DNA of 48,730 bases from Sva-25 sp039714995 (lineage in GTDB: Bacteria > Pseudomonadota > Gammaproteobacteria > Chromatiales > Chromatiaceae). The notes beneath the pieces are model-generated. The model saw only the letters and a program-made list of their open reading frames with translations. It did not search any database and was not told the origin of the DNA. The stretch lies in contig JBDLII010000002.1 in the NCBI GenBank assembly GCA_039714995.1, forward strand, positions 1 to 48,730, given 5' to 3'. Made by a program: the position numbers and the translations under genes. Below are positions 1-7,790 of the stretch, piece after piece (within the stretch, counting starts at the first letter, position 1; each line of letters opens with the position of its first letter).

Positions 1-1524
1 CAGCAGCGGCCACGTGATATCGGTGCCGCCATGAAATGACTGCTGCAGAAATTGCAGCAGTCTGTCGATGCCTCCACGGCTCAGATCCAGGTCATGCTGA
101 AGTATCTGCTCCGGACCGCTGAAACTGTAGACGTAACATGGCCTCTGCTCCTCATAAGCGATGCGTAGCGCTTCGAGCACCAGCGCCTTGGCGACCAGTT
201 CCGCTTCGCCCGCCATCGAGCCGGAGGTGTCGAGGCAGACGATGACGGGGCCATGGCCTTCTACGGATTTCTGCTGCTCCTGTTGCCGCTCCTCTGTGAT
301 CTCCCGCTCCTGCGGTGCATGCTCCGAGAGGACACCCTGCAGCTGATAGGTCATCAGGGTTTTTTCAGCGCGTTTGGCATGCCACAGGGTATTCAGACGG
401 GGGTGTCCCAGCATCGCCAGCTCAACAGGCAGCATGCGGGCAATGTCATCACTGCGTATGATGCCGCCGGTCTCGTTGACTGCATGCGGTGTCGCCACCT
501 CCTCTTCGACCTCGATCTTGCGCTTCATGGGAGTCATAATCTGTTCGGTGACTGACTGCTCCTCCCCGCTTCCGCTCATCTCACGCAGACGCCCCAGCAT
601 GGCAACCAGCTGCTGCAGCCAGGGGAGCTGCCTGATGAGCCTGCGGTAGTGGATGATGTCACGCCAGCCGCCGGAGGCGAGGACGCCCCGGGTCAGATCC
701 CAACCGCGGCCGAGAAATCCTCCGAGTTCATCAAAGAGTTCGGCGAGTTCATGCCAGCTCCCGGCAAGTTCCCGCCACTGCTTCTCGATAGCGTCGGCAG
801 CGTGTTCTGCAGTGACGGCGAGCTGCTGCGTCTTTCCCATATCAGGGTGCTGAAAGGCAGCGCCTGCTGATGCCAGTTGCGACTCCCCGCTGGCTTCCGC
901 TTCATCCTGAAGCGCGCTGCTGTCAGCACGTTGTTGTAATGGACGGGCTTCAGCAGCAGCTTGTTCGATCTCTCTCTCCAGGCCACTCTGCGGTAGCGGT
1001 GAGTCTCCGGGATCGAAAGCGTGATCGAAATGGGGCGGCCCCTCATTGCCAGCCTCGCTTTCAGCGGCATCATCTGATGACCCGGAGGAGGCATCCACAT
1101 GATCCGACAAGCCCTCCTGATCTTCAAATTCCGCATCCCGCTCGCGGATCTTCTGCCTCTGCGCCAGCTTGTCATCAAAGCTGTCGATGCCTGCCGTCTT
1201 GCGGGAGAATTCCTCCGCGCTGCTGATTCCCTCGAGAATGCTCTCCAGCACCGCGTCGGTCAACTCCTCCTGCTGGTGGCAATATTGAACGATATCCAGC
1301 ACTTCCAGGCGCATCAGGATCGTTCGACAGATCTGCTTCTCGGGCCATCTTAATCGCGCTTCGTCAGGAAGTTCACCGCCAAGGAGGGACTTGCGCCACA
1401 GCAACACGCCGGCTGCACGTTGATGCAGTTCGCCGTGCGAGTGGGTGATGACCAGTGGGTAGAGCGACTCGGGCAAATCGTCGAGGATCGCGAATTTCTG
1501 ATCCAGCGCATGCAGGCTGTGCAT
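1..1524 (-). CDS. viaA: ViaA-like VWA-domain protein (partial, C-terminus beyond window)
   Basis: The frame is open from an ATG at 1524 to the left edge (508 codons), so the protein is cut at its C-terminus. The first roughly 430 residues are helical and charged, with an acidic Glu/Asp/Ser/Gln-rich stretch (about residues 130-220). A von Willebrand A domain follows: the MIDAS motif DTSGSM lies near residue 430 and a second metal-binding Thr in GGTD close to the edge. ViaA is the known VWA partner of the MoxR ATPase RavA. The gene starts 5 bases after the ravA stop, so the two are surely cotranscribed. It is longer than E. coli ViaA, mainly through the acidic insert. In related MoxR/VWA pairs (CbbQ/CbbO, NorQ/NorD) the partner helps activate metalloenzymes; here that is inference. 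Confidence 0.88.
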   Translation of the reverse strand, partial: MHSLHALDQKFAILDDLPESLYPLVITHSHGELHQRAAGVLLWRKSLLGGELPDEARLRWPEKQICRTILMRLEVLDIVQYCHQQEELTDAVLESILEGISSAEEFSRKTAGIDSFDDKLAQRQKIRERDAEFEDQEGLSDHVDASSGSSDDAAESEAGNEGPPHFDHAFDPGDSPLPQSGLEREIEQAAAEARPLQQRADSSALQDEAEASGESQLASAGAAFQHPDMGKTQQLAVTAEHAADAIEKQWRELAGSWHELAELFDELGGFLGRGWDLTRGVLASGGWRDIIHYRRLIRQLPWLQQLVAMLGRLREMSGSGEEQSVTEQIMTPMKRKIEVEEEVATPHAVNETGGIIRSDDIARMLPVELAMLGHPRLNTLWHAKRAEKTLMTYQLQGVLSEHAPQEREITEERQQEQQKSVEGHGPVIVCLDTSGSMAGEAELVAKALVLEALRIAYEEQRPCYVYSFSGPEQILQHDLDLSRGGIDRLLQFLQQSFHGGTDITWPLL

Positions 1525-1529
1525 TCCGG

Positions 1530-3050
1530 CTACTCTCGCGGGAGCCCGGCGTAGGCTGTCGTGACCAGCTCCATTCTTGCGGCGAGATCCGCGGCGGCAT
1601 CAATCGACTGCGACAGGCTTTGCGCTGCATTTTCACTGAACCCGGCGGGAATCCACAAGTGTTCGGCGATGCTCTGTTCAAGAGAGAGCAGTTGCTGCTG
1701 CAACTTACCTTTGAGGATGTCGATATCATCGAGTATCGCCTGCGTCTCCCGGGCGCGTCCGTTGATAAAGACTTCAGCATGACGGGCAACTTCCATCATC
1801 GGTCTGTTTTGGTGTTGATGCACCAGGTGGTTGGCTGCCTTGCCGGTGTAGGCATTGACATGTTGCCACTGGCCGTTGATGTGACACTGCTGGTAGATGT
1901 CATCAAAAAAATTCTCAAGCAGTTCATCACGGGTGTAACCACTCCCTTTGTTGCTGCGGTCATCTTCATCCGGCGGCGCCAGGTAGAGGGGATCACCACC
2001 GCGGAAGGCCGTTTCACTGCTCTCGCCGAGCGTAGTAGGCTGGCCTTCCGCATCGAGAAAGAGCGGTTTGCCAGCAGCATCCCTGCTCTGGATGGTGCTG
2101 CTGGACTCACTCTGCAGCGTGGTCTCCCAGGTCTGCACCAGCTTCTCCAGCCGCTCGTGGTTAAAGCCGCTGCCGATCCCCATGTGCGACTGGTACCAGT
2201 CAGCGATCAGCATGCGATGCCGGGGCTCATCCCACAGGCAGTGCTGCAGCAGCCAGCAGTCCCAGATCGAGACGCTGTCACGCTCATTGGTGACGGCAGA
2301 GACCTGCATCAGCTTGATGATCTTGCGCCAGCGCCTGTCCGAAACGTAGAGATTGTTCTGCTGCAGATAGCGGCGCAGGGAGTCAAGCAGCAGAATGACA
2401 TCCTCTGGAAGTATGACCCCTCGCGCCTGCTGCTGTATCTCTCTGACTGTCTCAATTCCCAGGCGTTCGTCTTCAGACAGCGGCTGCAGTTCGGAATCAC
2501 TCAACGTCAGCAGTTGTGGAAAGGCATCCGCCGATACAGCAGAGACCTTGCAGCGGCATAGAAAACGGTCGTAGAGCGCATCCAGTTCGGGATTGTCCGG
2601 CAGCTCGTTGCTGGCGCCGATGACTGCAATCAGCGGCAGCTTGATGCGCTGGTCGCCGTTATCAAATTCGCGTTCATTCAGTATGCTCAGCAGTGCATTC
2701 AAAATGGCGCTGTTGGCCTTGAAGATTTCGTCGATAAAAGCGATATTGGCGGAAGGCAGATAGCCCTGCGTGAGCCGTTCATAGCGGTCGTTCTCCAGCG
2801 CCCTGATCGAGAGCGGGCCGAACAGCTCTTCAGGCACGGAAAAGCGTGTCAGCAGGCGCTCGAAGTAGTCGCCCTGCTGGAAAACCAGGTGCAGGCGGCG
2901 GGCGAGGATGCTTTTTGCCGTGCCAGGCGCGCCGATCAGCAGCAGATGCTCTCCTGCAAGGGCGGACAGCAGCGCCAGACGCACGGCCGTATCACGCTCG
3001 ATCAGGTCGTGGAGCAGGTAGTCACGCAGCTTTTCGAGGCGTTGTTTCAT
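1530..3050 (-). CDS. ravA: RavA-like MoxR-family AAA+ ATPase
   Basis: A 506-residue MoxR-type AAA+ ATPase, close to the usual RavA length. Visible motifs are Walker A GAPGTAKS (near residue 40), Walker B IAFIDEI, the sensor-1 region ASNELP, and YVSDRRWRK, a stretch typical of the RavA family. The C-terminal part (LWIPAGF) resembles the end of E. coli RavA. The ATG at 3050 is chosen because it lies 4 bases after the dmsBC fusion stop, and the longer reading would overlap that gene. RavA with ViaA acts as a chaperone-like ATPase and in E. coli has been linked to Fe-S respiratory enzymes. The tight packing behind an Fe-S/Mo nitrate reductase suggests it serves that enzyme (inference). Confidence 0.93.
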   Translation of the reverse strand: MKQRLEKLRDYLLHDLIERDTAVRLALLSALAGEHLLLIGAPGTAKSILARRLHLVFQQGDYFERLLTRFSVPEELFGPLSIRALENDRYERLTQGYLPSANIAFIDEIFKANSAILNALLSILNEREFDNGDQRIKLPLIAVIGASNELPDNPELDALYDRFLCRCKVSAVSADAFPQLLTLSDSELQPLSEDERLGIETVREIQQQARGVILPEDVILLLDSLRRYLQQNNLYVSDRRWRKIIKLMQVSAVTNERDSVSIWDCWLLQHCLWDEPRHRMLIADWYQSHMGIGSGFNHERLEKLVQTWETTLQSESSSTIQSRDAAGKPLFLDAEGQPTTLGESSETAFRGGDPLYLAPPDEDDRSNKGSGYTRDELLENFFDDIYQQCHINGQWQHVNAYTGKAANHLVHQHQNRPMMEVARHAEVFINGRARETQAILDDIDILKGKLQQQLLSLEQSIAEHLWIPAGFSENAAQSLSQSIDAAADLAARMELVTTAYAGLPRE

Positions 3051-3054
3051 CGAG

Positions 3055-4950
3055 CTACCCTGTAAAGATGCGGGCAAACTGGGCGCGTTTTTCCTTGAAA
3101 CTGGTTTCACGCAGCGTCTGCAGCAGTTCATCGAGGCGGAACCTGTGATGCCCTTCATAGACCACGCCCATCTGCGTCATCTCCGCCAGGCCTGTTTCAC
3201 GCGCATGCTCGACGAAGCCCCTGTTCTTCCAGAAGAATGCGCCGGGCATGGTCGTCGGGATCACCACTGCATAGAAGAGAATGCGGCTCGTATAGGCCAC
3301 CAACAGCAGCGCTGCCGGCAGCAGTGCGGCTGCTGTCAGTCCGGGTATGGATGCAGCGGTAGTTGCCAGCGTGATCAGCAGCAGCAGGTTGACCGCCAGC
3401 AGCGTGTTGCGCAAAAAGTAGGTCTTGCCGAAGGTGGTCGTCTGCTCATAGTGGGCGGCTGCGCCTTCATTACCGGCCTGCTTCAGGTCGCGCGCATGGA
3501 GCCAGTGGCCGCTGCTCTCCACCACGACTCCCGCGGCGCCAACGACAGCAAGCAGCTGCAGCAGCGCACTATCAACACCATTGATGGCCGTAGCGACCAC
3601 CCCGATCAACAGGCTGCCAAGGGTGAGCATGGAGCCATAGAAAGCCGTAGCCGTCTGCGAGTGATCCCAGAAGGGGCGGGCGGGGATACGGTAGAGTCTG
3701 TACATGTACCAGGAGCCGAGTGCCGCACCGAGAACACCGGTAACGCTGAACACAATCAGCAGCAGTTGTGGTATCCGACCGTCAAACAGCGAGAACAGCG
3801 CAAAGCCTGCCAGGCTGCCGAAAAAGAGCGACACGCCGGCGATCTCGCGGCTTACGGGAGAATGGCGCAGATTGTAGAAGCCGCGGTAGAAGCGGTGCGG
3901 CTTGCCGAGGTGCATATTCAACTTGAAGAGTCCGAATCCCATCAGCAGCACCATAACCCCCAGCAGCGGCAGGTTGGCGGCGCTCTTCCCGATCTGCTGC
4001 AGGGGGAAGATGTTGAAGAGTGAACCGGCTGTCAGCAGCACAAAGGCGCCCATGACAGCCTGGGCGAGGAGGGTGAAGATGGCATGTGCGTTCTCATGCG
4101 AACGCAGCAGGATACCCCAGTTCCAGTAGCGCTCCCGGCCACGCTTCTCATCAACCGCCGGCTTGAATTTGCCGGCCTTGTCGTCACGGTGATATTTCAG
4201 AGGCGTCGAGTCGGTGCGAGTCATCTCCCGGTGCGTCGAGCGGGTCTGCTGGAAGCGGATATTGGGATGGGTGATGTCGGTGCGTGGAAAACCGGGAATC
4301 TCGGTCTTTGCCTGGGTGCGGCCCCGGGGAATATTTTCGATGACGCCGAAGTCGAGTGCATTGCCGAGGCAGGCGGAGACGCAGGCAGGTTTGAGGCCGA
4401 CCTCGAGGCGGTCGACGCACATGTTGCACTTGGTGACCTGCCCCTTGACGGGGTCGAGCTGCGGTGCGTTGTAGGGGCACACCCAGGTGCAGTAGCCGCA
4501 GCCGAAGCAGATATCAGGATCCTGTAGCACCGCGCCATACTCGGCAAACTTGGTGTAGGCGCGGGTCGGGCATCCTTTCAGGCAGACGGGGTTGTCGCAA
4601 TGGTTGCATGCCATGGAGATGTTGAGACGCTGATAGGCGGGGTAGGCGCCGCCTTCGACGAAACCCACGGAGCGAAACGCGATGTGCGCCGGGTTGTCAT
4701 TCTTCTCGCTGCAGGCCGCCTCGCAGGCGTGGCAGCCGATGCAGTTGTCAGCATTCAGGAAAAAGCCGTGCTGCTTGTAGCGATTGGGGTTGTCGCCGAT
4801 GCCTGCGTCATTGTTGATAGCGAGACTCTTGTCCCGCCGCACGTCATCTACGGCCACGGTTTCGATACTTGTGCCGTAGCGGTTGCGGGCTTTGCTCTCC
4901 CTGTCCCGCAAGAAGGCGTATTCAGGCTCGTCGCTTCTTACCTTGAACAT
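3055..4950 (-). CDS. DmsB-DmsC fusion: four-cluster Fe-S subunit joined to a membrane quinol anchor
   Basis: A 631-residue fusion. Residues about 60-270 are a DmsB/NrfC-type ferredoxin domain with four cysteine clusters: C70-x2-C73-x2-C76-x3-C80, CNHCDNPVCLKGCP, CFGCGYCTWVCP and CNMC...ACVSACLG. This suits four [4Fe-4S] clusters. A charged linker (about 270-290) leads to a DmsC-like anchor with about eight hydrophobic helices (290-600). In DMSO reductase these are separate proteins carrying electrons between menaquinol and the Mo subunit. The ATG at 4950 lies 2 bases after the nasA stop, so the protein very probably supplies electrons to that nitrate reductase from the quinol pool. No ferredoxin or NADH-dependent partner is encoded nearby. 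The domains are clear; the pairing is inferred from position. Confidence 0.92.
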   Translation of the reverse strand: MFKVRSDEPEYAFLRDRESKARNRYGTSIETVAVDDVRRDKSLAINNDAGIGDNPNRYKQHGFFLNADNCIGCHACEAACSEKNDNPAHIAFRSVGFVEGGAYPAYQRLNISMACNHCDNPVCLKGCPTRAYTKFAEYGAVLQDPDICFGCGYCTWVCPYNAPQLDPVKGQVTKCNMCVDRLEVGLKPACVSACLGNALDFGVIENIPRGRTQAKTEIPGFPRTDITHPNIRFQQTRSTHREMTRTDSTPLKYHRDDKAGKFKPAVDEKRGRERYWNWGILLRSHENAHAIFTLLAQAVMGAFVLLTAGSLFNIFPLQQIGKSAANLPLLGVMVLLMGFGLFKLNMHLGKPHRFYRGFYNLRHSPVSREIAGVSLFFGSLAGFALFSLFDGRIPQLLLIVFSVTGVLGAALGSWYMYRLYRIPARPFWDHSQTATAFYGSMLTLGSLLIGVVATAINGVDSALLQLLAVVGAAGVVVESSGHWLHARDLKQAGNEGAAAHYEQTTTFGKTYFLRNTLLAVNLLLLITLATTAASIPGLTAAALLPAALLLVAYTSRILFYAVVIPTTMPGAFFWKNRGFVEHARETGLAEMTQMGVVYEGHHRFRLDELLQTLRETSFKEKRAQFARIFTG

Positions 4951-4952
4951 CT

Positions 4953-7157
4953 TCAAAACTCCCGCATCTCCATGCTCATCTGTGCCGCGGCATCCTGATC
5001 TTCGATACATTCGACACGCACCGCGGACTGCTTGAAAGCCGGCTGACGGGAGTGTGGATCCAACAGCCCCAGTGTCAGGCGGTTGACACAGTCGTGGAAA
5101 TGAAAGGGGATGAATACCATGTTGCGCGGCACACGCTGGGTGCACATTGCCATGACGACGGCGTCGCCGCGGCGTGATACGCAGCGCACGTATTCCCCGT
5201 GTACGATGCCCAGCTCTTCCGCGGCATCGGGGTTGATCTCCATGAACGGGATCGGGCTGAACTTGTTGTTGTTGCCCACCTTGCCGGTCTTGGTGCGGGT
5301 ATGAAAATGCTCCACCAGCCTGCCGGTGTTGAGCCACAGTGGAAAATCGTCGTCCGGGACTTCGTTGTTGTCGATGAACGGCAGCGGAATCAGTTTGGCC
5401 CTGCCGTCGGCATAGCGGAATGTACCCGCCTCGGTGTAGAGGCGCTTGCCGCCGGAAGGCGGCGCTTCACCCTTGTCCGCCTGTTGGCTGGTATAGGGCC
5501 ACTGGATGCCGCGCTGCGACTCGATCTTGTCATGCGACATGCCGGAGATGTCGACCAGCCGGCCTCTGGAGAGTTCGCGCATCTCGTCGAAAACCGCGGA
5601 CGGCTCTTCGGGGAAGTTGATTTTTTTGCCGTTTTCGAAGCGTTTGGCCACCTCATTGAAGATCCACAGGTCGGACTGCGACTCTCCGGGCGCCTCGGCG
5701 ACCTTGCGCACGATATTGACGCGCCGTTCGGTGTTGGTGAAGACTCCCTCCTTCTCCGCCCAGGTGGCCGCCGGCAGGTAAAGGTGTGCGTACTGCGTGG
5801 TCTCCACGTCGGCATAGGAGTCCTGCACCACCAGGAAGTCGAGCTTCTCCAGGGTCTTGCGGATACGCGCGGTGTTGGCCATCGAGGTCATCGGGTTGGT
5901 TGCGATCAGCCACAACCCCTTGATCTGCCCGGTTTCGATGGCCGGAAAGATATCGGTTTCGGTCAGGCCGCGCTGCTTGGGAAAGAACTCGGCATCAATG
6001 CCCCAGAATTCGGCGATCTCTTCACGCTCCTCCGGCTTCTCCAGTACGCGGTAGCCGGGCAGGCCTGAGCAGGAGGACCACTCGCGGGTTCCCATGGCGT
6101 TGCACTGTCCGGTGATGGAGAGGCTGGTGCCGCCTGGCTTGCCGATGTTGCCGGTCACCAGGTTGAGGTTGTTGATGCCGACCACGCCGTCCGAGCCGTG
6201 GGTGCTCTGGTTGATGCCCATGGTCCAGATGCTCATCGCGGCATCGGCCTTGGCGTAGAGCCTGGCGACGTTGCGGATGGTGTCTTCATCGATGCCGCAG
6301 ATCTTCGAGGCGGTCACAGGGTCGTACTTCTGCACCTCCCTCTCCAACAGCTCATAATCTGAACAGTTGGCGGCGATGTAGTCGCGATCCTCCAGACCCT
6401 CTTCCAGGATGACGTGCATCAGCGCATTCTGCAGCACCACGTCGGTGCCGGGAGTGATTGCCAGGTGCATGTCGGCATTCTGCGCCAGCATGGTGACGCG
6501 TGGATCCACCACGATCAGCGGGAAATCGCGCTTCTCCTGGGCCTCTTTGACGCGCCAGTAGATGATCGGATGCTGCTCCGGAAGATTGGATCCCCAGGCG
6601 ATCAGGCAGTCGGTGTGTTCGAAGTCCTCGTAGTTCCCCGGTGGGCCGTCGGAACCGAAGGAACGCTTGTAGCCGGAGACTGCGGAGGCCATGCACAGCG
6701 TGGTGTTGCCGTCGTAGTTGTTGGTGCCGATGCAGCCGCGCGCCAGCTTGCCGAGGGTGTAGAACTCCTCGGTCAGCAGTTGCCCCGTGGAGACGATGGC
6801 GAAGGCGTCGCGGCCATGGGTTTTCTGGATGTGGAGGATCTCTTCGGCCATGGTGTCGAGTGCATGATCCCACCCGACCTGCTGGTAGCCTTCATGGAGA
6901 TGCTTGCGCAGCAGCGGTTTGTCGCCGCGTCCGTCCGCGGTGAAGATCTCGTGTTCAAAGATCCCCTTGACGCACAGCTTGCCGCGATTGACATCCGCCC
7001 CGCCGACACCGCGGGATGAGACAGGTTTGCCGTCGCCATCGAGTCCGACCTCGATCGAGCAGCCGGTCGAGCAGTAGCCGCAGGTGGTGTATTTCCACTC
7101 GACAACGCCCTTGTCGGCAATTTTCACCGGATTTTTTTTACTGCGTCCAAACAGCAT
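4953..7157 (-). CDS. nasA: Assimilatory nitrate reductase, catalytic molybdopterin subunit
   Basis: A 734-residue Mo-bis-MGD oxidoreductase of the NarB/NasA type, reducing nitrate to nitrite. The N-terminal [4Fe-4S] ligands are C26, C29, C33 and C62 (CGYCSTGC, then KLCVKG). The probable Mo-ligand cysteine lies in TLCMASAV near residue 155, and the C-terminal dinucleotide-binding motif is NTGRLVEHFHTRTKTG. There is no Tat signal, so it should act in the cytoplasm. It also lacks the C-terminal BFD-like [2Fe-2S] domain of Klebsiella-type NasA. ATG 7157 is preferred to an upstream TTG (7190) because an AGG-containing purine run precedes it. It lies downstream of nirBD and 2 bases upstream of the dmsBC fusion. 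Confidence 0.95.
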   Translation of the reverse strand: MLFGRSKKNPVKIADKGVVEWKYTTCGYCSTGCSIEVGLDGDGKPVSSRGVGGADVNRGKLCVKGIFEHEIFTADGRGDKPLLRKHLHEGYQQVGWDHALDTMAEEILHIQKTHGRDAFAIVSTGQLLTEEFYTLGKLARGCIGTNNYDGNTTLCMASAVSGYKRSFGSDGPPGNYEDFEHTDCLIAWGSNLPEQHPIIYWRVKEAQEKRDFPLIVVDPRVTMLAQNADMHLAITPGTDVVLQNALMHVILEEGLEDRDYIAANCSDYELLEREVQKYDPVTASKICGIDEDTIRNVARLYAKADAAMSIWTMGINQSTHGSDGVVGINNLNLVTGNIGKPGGTSLSITGQCNAMGTREWSSCSGLPGYRVLEKPEEREEIAEFWGIDAEFFPKQRGLTETDIFPAIETGQIKGLWLIATNPMTSMANTARIRKTLEKLDFLVVQDSYADVETTQYAHLYLPAATWAEKEGVFTNTERRVNIVRKVAEAPGESQSDLWIFNEVAKRFENGKKINFPEEPSAVFDEMRELSRGRLVDISGMSHDKIESQRGIQWPYTSQQADKGEAPPSGGKRLYTEAGTFRYADGRAKLIPLPFIDNNEVPDDDFPLWLNTGRLVEHFHTRTKTGKVGNNNKFSPIPFMEINPDAAEELGIVHGEYVRCVSRRGDAVVMAMCTQRVPRNMVFIPFHFHDCVNRLTLGLLDPHSRQPAFKQSAVRVECIEDQDAAAQMSMEMREF

Positions 7158-7223
7158 GCTGGTTACCTGTGTTGTGTCTGGCGAGACCAAGCCTCAGACT
7201 GAGGTGTCATGATTGCCTTCTAA

Positions 7224-7284
7224 ATTTCTCGCTGAGACGCAAAGCACGCCAAGAAAGACCCTTTGCGTCTCTGCGTCTTTGCGA
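7224..7284. repeat. Intergenic palindrome, family F (GAGACGCAAAG arms)
   Basis: The gap between nirD and nasA holds a perfect 11-bp inverted repeat: GAGACGCAAAG at 7234-7244 and CTTTGCGTCTC at 7261-7271, with a 16-base loop and a partial second copy of the right arm (GCGTCTTTGCG). This is a widespread type of intergenic repeat in environmental bacteria. In RNA it would fold into a hairpin between nirD and nasA, where it could stabilise or separate message segments. Confidence 0.75.
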
Positions 7285-7362
7285 AAGTTATGATTGCAAA
7301 TTGATGCATTTGTAACGATGTTGGCTACTCACGGATTACTAGCGTGACTCGTACCTCAGTGA

Positions 7363-7680
7363 TCAACCTGCCGGCATGCGCAAGTAGATCATGTTGTCTT
7401 TGATTTTTGTCTCAAAGACATTGGTGCAGCCTTCATCGGCGCCCATGGCCTCGCCGCTGGCAAGGTCGATCTTCCAGTTGTGCAGCGGACAGGTGACCGA
7501 GGCGCCGTGCACGATGCCCTGCGACAGCGGCCCCTGCTTGTGCGGACAGGCGTCCCTGACGGCGAAGACGCGGTCGTCGCCGGTGCGGAAGATGGCGATA
7601 TCATCACCATCGCTCTTGATGACACGTGCGCCGAGCACGGGTATTTCGTCGAGTCGTGTAATTTCAATCCAGTCGGGCAT
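7363..7680 (-). CDS. nirD: Nitrite reductase small subunit, Rieske-type
   Basis: A 105-residue Rieske-fold protein. The [2Fe-2S] ligand pattern is present as ACPHKQG (C-x-H) and TCPLHNW (C-x2-H) about 17 residues apart. Unlike many NirD proteins, which lack some ligands, this one keeps all four. NirD is the small subunit of NADH-dependent assimilatory nitrite reductase, reducing nitrite to ammonium in the cytoplasm with NirB. It lies downstream of nirB, separated by a palindromic repeat, in the same transcription unit. An AGAGAG purine run precedes the ATG. Confidence 0.95.
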   Translation of the reverse strand: MPDWIEITRLDEIPVLGARVIKSDGDDIAIFRTGDDRVFAVRDACPHKQGPLSQGIVHGASVTCPLHNWKIDLASGEAMGADEGCTNVFETKIKDNMIYLRMPAG

Positions 7681-7721
7681 TGTCTTGCTCTCTCTGTTGT
7701 CAGCTAAATGCGTAGTATCTC

Positions 7722-7790
7722 ATCGCGGTCAGAAGACCACTCCTACAGAAGATGTCGGAGGAGATGTAGGAGCGGTCTTCTGACCGCGAT
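7722..7790. repeat. Palindromic repeat, family A copy 1
   Basis: Inverted repeat with 26-base arms. The left arm (7722-7747) reads ATCGCGGTCAGAAGACC plus ACTCCTACA; the right arm (7765-7790) is its reverse complement with one mismatch. The right arm ends at the base directly before the nirB stop codon (7791-7793). Further copies are at 39184-39253 and 43818-43887. Confidence 0.9.

Noticed and set aside
1455..2561. Long open frame on the plus strand (368 codons)
   Set aside because: It is antisense to ravA, has no recognisable domain and no ribosome-binding site; ravA's motifs are unmistakable.
3145..4023. 292-codon plus-strand frame
   Set aside because: Antisense to the DmsC part; Gln/His/Arg-rich translation typical of a shadow of a GC-rich gene.
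4951..5337. In-frame upstream extension of the dmsBC fusion
   Set aside because: It overlaps the 3' part of nasA in another frame and its translation is low-complexity; the ATG at 4950, directly after the nasA stop, fits.
5199..6068. 289-codon plus-strand frame
   Set aside because: Antisense to nasA, no family features.
7158..7362. ANTAR leader or terminator before nasA
   Set aside because: The hairpin there is a dispersed repeat without A1/G4 loops or a T-tract.
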